Shown here one piece after another: positions 8,149 through 15,886 of a DNA stretch of 24,511 bases. A program made the position numbers and the translations under genes. The notes under the pieces are model-generated. The model was not told the origin of the DNA and searched no databases. It saw only the letters and a program-made list of their open reading frames with translations. Numbering within the stretch: the stretch's first letter is position 1; every line of letters starts with the position of its first letter. Where the stretch lies: assembly GCF_000186865.1 (NCBI RefSeq), contig NW_008705589.1, positions 250,529-275,039 of the forward strand, in the 5' to 3' direction. Origin of the DNA: Aureococcus anophagefferens. Lineage: Eukaryota > Sar > Pelagophyceae > Pelagomonadales > Pelagomonadaceae.

Positions 8149-8761
8149 CCATTAACTAGGCTATAGTCCACATATAGTCCACGCTATGTTGCAGCCCTAA
8201 TTCACACCATGGTGCGCGCGTGGGATGTCCGCCGCGGTGTCCGCAGGGTCCGCTGGGTCCCCGCGGTGCCGCGACGACGTTCCTTCGTCGCGCACGACCG
8301 AGTTCCGGTGCGCAGGTCGCTGTAACATGACGGCGCGCCGGGCTGCGAAACTCGCTTTCGAGAGCGTCCGAGCGCGCCATGAGCTCCACGAAGCGATCCC
8401 AGCGTCTGTGGCTGCCCGTGCTCGACGCGCTGAGTTGCCTGGGGCCCTGCGCGGACGAGCGCGCCTTGTGGACCCCCAGAAGACGGTGATCATCCCATGG
8501 TAGTGCGCGCGAATGAATGGGTGCATATGCAGCCCTTTCTCGGCGCATTTTTGCCACAGCGTCTATCGCCAAAATGCAGCGGCGCGCGCGCCGATTTTCG
8601 CCGACCCGCTGCCGATGGCTTGGCAGTGCGTGTCCCTCGGGTGTGACCAATTTTGATGCACTAAAACTCAGATCATCACATGTAGAACCTTCTATCATCC
8701 GTATAGTCCACTGATTATCCACGAAAACATAGCCTATTTTATTTAATAGCCTAGTTAATGG
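8149..8761. mobile_element. 613-bp segment with 16-bp perfect inverted ends (putative DNA element)
   Basis: CCATTAACTAGGCTAT at 8149-8164 is exactly inverted at 8746-8761. The match continues imperfectly outward (CTCTTAG versus CTCTAA) and inward (GCTATGTT on both sides). TATAGTCCAC is also repeated in direct orientation, twice near the left end (8163 and 8174) and once near the right (8702). The interior is GC-rich with no transposase. The right border is immediately followed by the 5' flank of the channel gene, about 95 bp from its ATG. It is most like a non-autonomous terminal-inverted-repeat element; no target-site duplication was identified. Confidence 0.55.
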
Positions 8762-8854
8762 TTAGAGCACTCACCTCAGGTCATCACGACAGTAGTCAAG
8801 GTATTTTGCATGTGTGTATCAATTTCACAAAAATAAATTCTGAGAGGGGGAGGC

Positions 8855-11800
8855 ATGCCGCGTGAGCCACGGCAGACCTCGCAGCCGGTTGACAAGCCAG
8901 TGGGCTTGGTCCGTGCTCAGTCTGGGATGCCAACTATTTTCTCGCGAAACGTACTGCGTATTGGCCAATCGGAGCGAAAACCCAAATGGCAAGTCAGTTT
9001 CGCTACGGGCAAGCACAACGACAGTCAAGGGAAGGACAGTGGCCATCGCGGTGATATGCCGACGTCCAGGCTACCGCCATCTGGATCGCCGATTCGATCC
9101 ATCCTGCGACAAGAGTCACGACGCTGGTCGACGTCTGATCGAGCGACTGATAACCTGCGTGGTCAATTGAAACGTCGCATCTCCCTGTCAACAAAACTTT
9201 TCAGCGGGCATATCGGCGAGGAACGTGACCTTAAGTCCCCGACGAACCTCTTTGGGAAGAAAAACACCAGAGAGAAGCGAGGTAACTGGCCAGAGGAATC
9301 AGAACTGAGAGTTCGCATGCTCATGTCTGCAGAGATGTACGATCGTATTATACGTGCTCAAAAGCAGGAACGCGATCATGACTCCATGGTGAATCAATTT
9401 AAATTGCGTACAACACCCACCGGTCTGCAGGGTGACTCTATGTGGATAAATTTTGCTCTGAGTTCACCTCAAGGTCTTGGGATGTTGGCGCCACGAAAAC
9501 ATTGGTCATCGAATGGCTGGTCCCATGCGGCTAGGGTCGCTCTCCTGCTGACGACTCTTGGTCAGGAGCGTGATCTCTTGACCGCGGGATGCCGCAATGG
9601 GAAAAATGTCCACATTGCGGCACAATTGCGCGAACAGCAGATTTTAAACTTCATGAAAAACAGTTGCTCAGAGCTCGTTTTGAATATTGCCAACTACTAC
9701 CAGATCGCCGCCGAGCTTGCCGAACTGAGGTCTATCTCAGAGGCATTTCTGCAACGGTCCAACGCAAACTTGGACATGCATAGCCAGCACGAGATACTCT
9801 TCCCGTTTAATTCACTTGATACGCTGAGGATACACCTCGAAAAATTACAGGCTGCGGAGGCTACAGATGGTTGGCACACCTGTGTTAAAAAATGTGTCTC
9901 TCAAAATTTGTGGGCCACAAATCGTGGCGATGATAGAACTCTAGATGCAATGTCCAACCATCGGCCTTGTATCCAGGCCTTCCAGCCAGAAAGCGGGGGC
10001 GTGCTTGCTTGGGAGGCGTTCATACTTCTGCTTGTCCACTGTCAGCTTATCATGGTGCCGTTCGTGCTTTCGTATCCCATGCAACGACACGAGGTTTTTT
10101 TTGAGCTCATCGCAGAGCTGTTTCTTCTGTTGGACATAGTAGTCCAGTTCAATATAGCCTATTTTGCACCTTGCGAAAAAGTTACTGAGATATCTTCGAT
10201 GGAATCGATCTCAGATAGCCCTTCTATTAAGAAAACCTCGACCCTCGTCTTGGATCGGAGGCTTATCGCCCTGCACTATGTCTCTGGATGCACGTTCTAT
10301 CTTGACGTACTATCCGCTTCACCTATTGTAGTTTCCATCATTACGATTATTGACGGTAGATTGGGTTATAAGTACGCTCCTGTGAAGCTTCTGAAGTATG
10401 TCCGCATCTTCAAAATGGAACAAATGTCGAGTGTTATCCGGAAGCTACCACGTTATCTGTCCGTCCAGCAGCATGCACGGCAGTCGAGCCGCTACACATC
10501 TATCCTTAAGCTAGCTAGTCTGCTATTGGGTATAGCTGTCACCATGCATATACTCGCCTGCATCTGGCATCTCATTACCCCACAACATCACTGGGAGCTC
10601 CGCTATAATCGCCACAGTGCCGAGTTCCTAACGTACTCGAAACTTCAACGACGAAGGCTGTATCTCATGTCTTATTACGAGTCTATTCTCATTCTCATGG
10701 GTGAACAGATTGCCATGTCGCAAGTTAAGGAATATGTTTTTGCGATCATCTCGACAGTTCTGTTCTCGTTCCTCCTGGCAATCATCTTTGGCGAAGTCGC
10801 AATGTTTACTGCAAACTTCAACGAGCTCCCTTTCGCTTATTCCCGGAAAATGTCCGAGCTACATGAGAGCATGAGTACCAAGTCCCTGCCCTGTGTTCTC
10901 CAGGACCGCGTCTATGCTTTCTATGACTTATTATGGAGGGAACATAAAACCCTTGATGGCAAGCTCAAGATCTCCCAGTTTCTGCCTGAGCTCACATCCA
11001 ATCTGGCCATTGAAGTGCGCCTGTTCTGGTGTACAGACATGCTATTAAGTGTCCCTTTGTTCAAGATATTCCCCGCCCCGGTTGTTCAGCGCCTCGTTAT
11101 TGCCGTCGACATCAACTTCTTCATGCCTGACGACTATATCATCGTGGCGGGTGAGATTGGGCATGAAATGTTCTTCTTGAAGAACGGGAAAGTCGACGTA
11201 TTTCGTGTTGATGAGACAGAGGTAGAAATCTCTGACAACTTTGGCGGTCATATGCATTCAACGCGACACCAGATGGCCGCCGATGACCAGAGGCGCATCA
11301 CGGGACGTAGCTTCATTGACTCGGCAAAATCAATATCAACTGGCGTAAAAAACGTTGCCTTACAGGGTGTGAGTTCGGTGAAGCAGGCAATCCCGGTGCG
11401 GAAACGTGGAGATCTTCAGAGCTCTGCCAGCATAGAAACGGAAGCCCAATCTCATTCGCAATCGACATCAACTTATCACTCGCAACCGACATCAACTTTA
11501 TCGTCTCAACAAAATGCAGAGTTTTGCAGTAGATCAGAGCCGAGTTCTAGAACCACCTCGTCTCCTACAGAAAAAAATGGCCATTTGACCGATAGTGCAT
11601 TGACTTCAACCATCGATCTATCAGCAGCGCGGAAGCCATATAAGCTCTATACCAACCGCTCCAGTACGGTATCTAACCGTGCTCCCATGGCTGTTATTTG
11701 CGCGCGCTCTCAAAAGTTGACAGGGATGAAGGGGGTCGATCGGGCAGTGCATGTACGCCGGATGCAACGTGAACAAATTCTGGCGACGCTCAAACCGAGA

Positions 11801-12439
11801 ACATTTTTCGGGGAGATTGCCCTGGTCACTTGCTGCCCAAGAACCGCAACAGTCAAGGCCCGTTCCTTCGTTGAATGTGCTACCATTTTGCGCCATGATC
11901 TCGAAGGCATGCTCACTGATCATCCAAATATGTTGCGCCGCGCCACAGCCATGGTCCAGTCTGGTTACTATGCGGGCTTTCTTAAACGGGGAAAATCGAA
12001 ATGCAAAATTGATTCTGGCGTAATTGTTCCCACGGTTATGCAGGAAAACCCTGGAATCGGCCCGAGGCCGCATAAGGGAAGCATTTTGCAACCAACAGCG
12101 TCCATCTCCTCAGATGTTTTGGGTCACCTTGGACAACTGGAACGTTCCATGCGGAAATTTCTCGAAGGAAAATCCACAAGCACAAGCCTTTCGATCCCAG
12201 CAGCCCNCCAGGCACGAGGTCGTAGAGTGGAGGGCCGCAAGGCTGGGGGCTTATACAAAACCCGCGAGCTATTTCTCGACACTGAACACTGGCCACGTTT
12301 ATGTTGGGGCGTAGCCCGGGCTCCGGTTGCTAAACGCCGGCCATGTTTGGTCGAGCCTCGGCCAGCTCCAGCTGGAGAGCCCATGGGTGGGTGCTCGACC
12401 CGGGGCCTGGGCACTGCACAAAGCGGGTCGAGCAGGTAG
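8855..12439 (+). CDS. Cyclic-nucleotide-gated ion channel-like protein (true C-terminus uncertain)
   Basis: One open frame from ATG 8855, with no intron needed. After about 380 hydrophilic residues come six membrane segments: S1 about 386-408, S2 414-437, S3 478-501, S4 509-533 (VKLLKYVRIFK, basic every third residue), S5 549-575, and S6 627-655 (YVFAIISTVLFSFLLAIIFG). The pore loop contains LILMGEQIAM (G616, E617), close to the GET filter of animal CNG channels and not the GYG of K+ or HCN channels. A C-linker (AFYDLLWREHKTLDG.. FLPELTSNLAIEV) leads to a cNMP-binding fold. Its first half is about 755-797 (VAGEIGHEMFFLKNGKVDVF); its second half from 984 has the phosphate cassette FFGEIALVTCCPRTATV with Arg996. 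About 180 Ser/Thr-rich residues separate the halves. It is probably a plasma- or flagellar-membrane cation channel gated by cAMP or cGMP. After 12204 the frame crosses an N and becomes unconvincing. Confidence 0.9.
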   Translation: MPREPRQTSQPVDKPVGLVRAQSGMPTIFSRNVLRIGQSERKPKWQVSFATGKHNDSQGKDSGHRGDMPTSRLPPSGSPIRSILRQESRRWSTSDRATDNLRGQLKRRISLSTKLFSGHIGEERDLKSPTNLFGKKNTREKRGNWPEESELRVRMLMSAEMYDRIIRAQKQERDHDSMVNQFKLRTTPTGLQGDSMWINFALSSPQGLGMLAPRKHWSSNGWSHAARVALLLTTLGQERDLLTAGCRNGKNVHIAAQLREQQILNFMKNSCSELVLNIANYYQIAAELAELRSISEAFLQRSNANLDMHSQHEILFPFNSLDTLRIHLEKLQAAEATDGWHTCVKKCVSQNLWATNRGDDRTLDAMSNHRPCIQAFQPESGGVLAWEAFILLLVHCQLIMVPFVLSYPMQRHEVFFELIAELFLLLDIVVQFNIAYFAPCEKVTEISSMESISDSPSIKKTSTLVLDRRLIALHYVSGCTFYLDVLSASPIVVSIITIIDGRLGYKYAPVKLLKYVRIFKMEQMSSVIRKLPRYLSVQQHARQSSRYTSILKLASLLLGIAVTMHILACIWHLITPQHHWELRYNRHSAEFLTYSKLQRRRLYLMSYYESILILMGEQIAMSQVKEYVFAIISTVLFSFLLAIIFGEVAMFTANFNELPFAYSRKMSELHESMSTKSLPCVLQDRVYAFYDLLWREHKTLDGKLKISQFLPELTSNLAIEVRLFWCTDMLLSVPLFKIFPAPVVQRLVIAVDINFFMPDDYIIVAGEIGHEMFFLKNGKVDVFRVDETEVEISDNFGGHMHSTRHQMAADDQRRITGRSFIDSAKSISTGVKNVALQGVSSVKQAIPVRKRGDLQSSASIETEAQSHSQSTSTYHSQPTSTLSSQQNAEFCSRSEPSSRTTSSPTEKNGHLTDSALTSTIDLSAARKPYKLYTNRSSTVSNRAPMAVICARSQKLTGMKGVDRAVHVRRMQREQILATLKPRTFFGEIALVTCCPRTATVKARSFVECATILRHDLEGMLTDHPNMLRRATAMVQSGYYAGFLKRGKSKCKIDSGVIVPTVMQENPGIGPRPHKGSILQPTASISSDVLGHLGQLERSMRKFLEGKSTSTSLSIPAAXQARGRRVEGRKAGGLYKTRELFLDTEHWPRLCWGVARAPVAKRRPCLVEPRPAPAGEPMGGCSTRGLGTAQSGSSR
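11457..11504 (+). repeat. 24-bp imperfect tandem repeat inside the channel gene
   Basis: Two units beginning TCGCAAYCGACATCAACTT, encoding SQSTSTYH and SQPTSTLS in the insertion that splits the cNMP domain. This suggests the insertion grows by slippage and is a disordered loop. Confidence 0.75.
12207..12207. other. Single ambiguous base (N), possible assembly join
   Basis: The only N in the window. Just before it the channel frame still reads coherent protein (LERSMRKFLEGKSTSTSL); after it the frame is Arg/Gly/Pro-rich. If one base is missing or extra here, the channel would end at the TAG at 12222-12224. The minus-strand open frame through this point is likewise unreliable. Confidence 0.8.
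12392..12434. repeat. 10-bp inverted repeat with 23-nt loop
   Basis: TGCTCGACCC (12392-12401) and GGGTCGAGCA (12425-12434) are exact reverse complements. A 12-bp perfect palindrome CTCCAGCTGGAG lies just upstream (12367-12378). They sit between the convergent channel gene and the 12563-13152 gene, where 3' ends are expected, so an RNA hairpin near transcript ends is possible. Confidence 0.6.
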
Positions 12440-12562
12440 ATAAAATGGCGAAACAAGGGCGGGGTCAGCAGCGGTGAGGTGCTGCCCTTCATGCTTTGAA
12501 GAACATGGCCTGAGGACGTAGCTGGTGCGAGAAGACAACCGGGCTGCTCGCAGATGCTATTT

Positions 12563-13152
12563 TTAGGGTGCGGTGCCGTCTCGTTGAGTGTCTCCTGCAG
12601 CAGAAACCACCAGTTAAATGTGTGCAGAAAATACCATATAACTTTTTTAGTTAAATATAGCAGCTGGGACAAATTCTTGACACTGGAAAATTCCTTGTAC
12701 CAGGGGGGGGCGTATTTTCTTTCCAGCCTTTGCACAAGGCTCACTTCACGACCCTTGTACTTCTCCATTATTGCATCGATTTCGGCTATCTTGGACCGGT
12801 TATGCTCGAGATAAAATGCCAACAGCCAGCCTTTGAGCCTGGGTCGACTCCAGCTGGCCACGCGGCTTTCAACCTCCAAGAGTTCAGTAAAGAGTGTTGA
12901 TGCGCTTTGATCCAATCGCTTCTCCTCGCTCGACATACCATCATCTTCAAAATCGCTGTTACAGGCTGCATCGTGTTTCATACAATGAAGCTGCGACAAG
13001 AGTGGCTCGAAAGGGGTAGCATGAATAGCCCCCCATCCCAAGCCGCCTTGAAAGCCGTGCACGCTGCAAGATTCAATAGTATCGCATAAATCGTCCGGTT
13101 CGACGATCAAATCGTCAGCTCTGTAGCCTCCGAGGCTCGCCTGATCTGCCAT
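12563..13152 (-). CDS. Protein of unknown function with YKGRE motif, two exons
   Basis: Exons 13152-12684 and 12594-12563 on the minus strand, with an 89-nt intron (12595-12683; donor TTCCA|GTGTCA, acceptor TTTCTGCTGCAG). Splicing gives 166 residues ending YKEFSRDTQRDGTAP. The N-terminal half is acidic (DDLIVEPDDLCDTIESC; NSDFEDDGMSSEEKRL). The C-terminal half is helical: LLAFYLEHNRSKIAEIDAIM, then EKYKGREVSLVQRLERKYAP. A motif of the form [VI]D.[IL].EKYKGRE..L...L..KY recurs near the end of many protist proteins of unrelated layout; its function is not known to me. ATG 13152 is the first ATG in the frame. Upstream frame text (KRWEQVYNRLVLVPYLLVQI) to about 13245 looks coding, so an upstream exon is likely. 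The unspliced frame would run on through the N at 12207 and is disfavoured. Confidence 0.65.
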
Positions 13153-13805
13153 GCGCTGCCAGTCTTCACCGCAAATTTGCACAAGTAGGTAGGGGACAAG
13201 TACTAGACGATTATAAACTTGTTCCCACCGCTTTTGAGACTCGGAAGGTTGAAATGACAAAGGACGAAGTACAAAAAAGATGTGAGGTTTGACCACTGTA
13301 GCCACATACAAAATACTTGCGAATGTTGTAAATACGCAATGATACTTCCAGTATCACCAGTGATACTCTTCAGTATCACCATGCCGCATCGGATGGGCGG
13401 AATCGCTGCGGCGCGAGGGCGGGGCAGCCCGTGGCGACGATTCGGCGGCTCAGAAGCCTGGTACGGCTGAAGGCGATGGTACAGCCCGGCCGTGGGGAGA
13501 CCTGGGACCTCCTCCTCGCGTCCCTGGCGCTGGAGGTGATGTGTCCTTCGCGGTGCAACACGCGGGCCGCCGCGGTTCCCGAGCACCGACCACAACAACC
13601 CGACGGCTTTGAGCACCACGACCCAGCCCTTGCGACGAAACGATGCGGAGGTGACGACAATCGATCCATGACGCTGCGCAGCCTCGAAAACTGCTCGTGT
13701 AAAGGGAATAAAGCCTTCACTATGATAACCACAGCTAAAGCTTCGCGCACGCAATAACTGTCCGTTTCGTTTTGCAAGGGGAGGAGGGCTATGGAGAGCA
13801 GTTAG
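13153..13805. other. Upstream region of the YKGRE gene; possible unplaced exon
   Basis: Contains the hairpin pair at 13340-13378 and a GC-rich stretch. A minus-strand frame at about 13740-13560 reads EGFIPFTRAVFEAAQRHGSI, then SFRRKGWVVVLKAVGLLWSV, which could be a coding exon or remnant. No splice join to the 12563-13152 gene could be fixed, so it is not called as a gene. Confidence 0.3.
13340..13378. repeat. Two adjacent TGATACT/AGTATCA hairpins
   Basis: TGATACTTCCAGTATCA (13340-13356) and TGATACTCTTCAGTATCA (13361-13378) each have a perfect 7-bp stem with a 3- or 4-nt loop and are separated by four bases. The arms are the same word, so four copies of one 7-mer alternate in orientation within 39 bp. 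Confidence 0.85.
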
Positions 13806-14072
13806 ATGCAGAAAAATACGCCATGGTGGGCGGAGGTGTGGGGACTGGGCCAGGGAGGCTTCTGCGACAGCGCCAGCGGCTCGTTGATGTTCAACGTGAC
13901 TTTTGAGGGCAAAAGTGACGGTTGCGATGCGCCGCGGCTGGGCCAGAAGCGTCGTCGTCTCGTGCGTGCGCGGACGTTGTTAGACTTGATGTACGAGGTC
14001 ACATCGTGCGTGTTGTTTGACGTCGTGCGTGCGCTGCGGCGCCCGCACCGCCTGCGGTTTGAAGACCGCTGA
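13806..14072 (+). CDS. Short hypothetical open frame (88 residues)
   Basis: Starts at a true ATG and ends TGA. The text includes GGFCDSASGSLMFNVTFEG, then RARTLLDLMYEVTSCVLFDV and a basic end. Composition is protein-like, but the antisense strand is also open for its whole length (14113-13802) and no family is recognised, so coding status and strand are doubtful. Confidence 0.25.
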   Translation: MQKNTPWWAEVWGLGQGGFCDSASGSLMFNVTFEGKSDGCDAPRLGQKRRRLVRARTLLDLMYEVTSCVLFDVVRALRRPHRLRFEDR

Positions 14073-15886
14073 CGGCCGCGCACGAAGGCGCGGGCGTCGA
14101 GCCCCACGGGCACCGCCTAACTCGCCCCGCAGAGCCGGGAACGAACACCACACATCATCATAGCCGCTCGCGCTCGACGAACGATCGTTGAGGTTACGAG
14201 TTTCGTTCGTCTGTCCGCGCGCGCGGCGCGCCGGCTGCGCTCGTTTAACCGAGACGACCTCGGCCGCGATCGCGCGCGACTCACGTCGCCCGACGGCGCA
14301 GACCCGCCGCGCCCGGGTCCGCATGGGTTTGGTACACCCTACGAACCAATCTTCTGGCCGAGACGCGCGCGCTGACGCGCGAAAACGGTGTTTCGATTCG
14401 TTTCGAAAGCCCCCGGGGGGGGTCCCACGCGCGGCGCGCGGCACCAGCGTCGAGTTAGCGTACGTAGAATATTTCCCACCTGAGGAATACCCCAATTGAA
14501 GCGTCGGTCCAGACCGCGTCGATTTTGGTTTCGATGGCAAGACGCTATGTTTTTTCCTAAACTCCCGGACGCAGAACACACCACCGTGCTATTAGTGGAA
14601 ACTTCTGCTCCGCTACGCTTCCCAAATTCTTACTCTACGAGTTGCGAATTACAGGGAAGGCGCAGCGTGCGCTATAAACTAGAAAGGTAGATATTTACAC
14701 TGCCCTACCAACCGGCGGGGATCTAGTAACACTAAGCAGTGAGCTGCAATCGCAACTCCCAGGCTCCTCGGTCACTAAAAGTGTGCAAGAGAAAGAAAGA
14801 AGAAGATACCGCGGGTAGATACAATACTAGCATGATAGTAGTAGAATAGTAGTAGAGTAGCGTATCTCCGTACATGACTCCGCGCTCGCCGTCGTCTCCC
14901 GCCCCGCGCGCCCCGCGCCACAGAGCACCTCGCGACGATCTTTTAGCAGAAACTCAACAAAAGAGGCTAGATCGACGAGGAATCGGGGTGTTTCGACGGG
15001 ACAACGGTCCTTTAAACGCGGCTATGGTTTACCCCAGAATCGGGGTCTGCTGGAGGTCCCTCCGCGTGGCGGGAGCCTGCTCCTTGCCGGCAGAAACCAC
15101 CTTCTCGGCTACTAAGTCTATTAATTTTTCTTTAGTTGCTTTACTTGGCACGGGCGTCGATCGTTTCCGCTATGAAATACATGGACGCAGATGGCAACCC
15201 CGTCAAAGAGAGACCGAGCAGCACTACTGGGACCGGGTGGGGTGAAATCTCTAGCTCGGACGACGACTCGGACTCCGAGCCCTAAACTGGAATCCCGCTG
15301 GTTCCGCCGGCCCCGCCGGCCGCCCGTCGCGCGCCCACTGTGCGGTTATAGGTCCCCCTGTTGTGTCGACCACCCCCCCGCACCCCGAGGCCTCTCCAGA
15401 TAGGCCGGGCGCCGTAACTGTGTCTCGCATCGTGGCTAGAAACTCCGGGCACCCAGAGCCCTATACTGGAACTAGAACCGTTCTAGTTTGTTCTAGTAGA
15501 CCCCGAGGCTCCGCGGCCGCCGCCGGCGGCGGAACCGCGCCCAGAAACCCCCCCCTGCGCTGGAGGGGGCCCCAAGGGACCCGAAACGACCCCGACAATT
15601 TTGGGTCGGCAGCCGGGGGCTCTACTCAGGCGCTGGGGGGGGTGGGCGGGGCCCGAACTAGAACGCGTCGAGGTTCCCGCGTTCACACCCCCCCCGGTCT
15701 TAGGTGTGTCTACTGGACCTGCTGCCCTGGGTGTTCTGGCACCGACGGCCACCCACGGCCCCCGGGTCATCGGGGCGATTCTTGTTTCTTAGGAGACATG
15801 ACAATTCTGAATTGGCCGAGACGAGCGGCCTGGGTGTGCATCGCTCGATCCATCCAGCTTCACATCAACTGCAAGTACATGGTGAG
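14073..15886. other. Unassigned GC-rich region with weak coding islands
   Basis: Long open frames on both strands at 14100-14580 reflect GC-rich composition. A purine-rich stretch and TAG/TAGTAG microsatellite lie at 14780-14865. After an acceptor-like TTTTTCTTTAG (15137), a + frame reads LLYLARASIVSAMKYMDADG, then GTGWGEISSSDDDSDSEP with TAA (15283-15285), which looks like an acidic protein end. A Pro/Ala/Gly-rich + frame (15484-15792) ends ATHGPRVIGAILVS. An odd palindrome AACTAGAACCGTTCTAGTT (15470-15488) lies between them. These may be remnants of one element or gene; none can be named. Confidence 0.35.

Noticed and set aside
8156..8722. 188-codon minus-strand frame inside the 16-bp inverted-repeat segment as a transposase
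   Set aside because: No DDE/DDD spacing, helix-turn-helix or zinc motif is visible; both ends of the frame read the terminal TATAGTCCAC repeats.
8740..8815. tRNA-like text (TAGCCTAGTTAATGGTTAGAGCAC) resembling a D-arm
   Set aside because: The anticodon stem does not pair, no T-arm follows, and the same sequence is the inverted end of the 8149-8761 segment.
12205..12439. Channel C-terminus after the N as genuine protein
   Set aside because: The composition changes abruptly at the N, and a one-base correction would give a stop within six codons.
13980..14579. 199-codon minus-strand open frame
   Set aside because: GC-driven, Arg-rich, with an equally open plus strand; only the first few dozen residues look protein-like.
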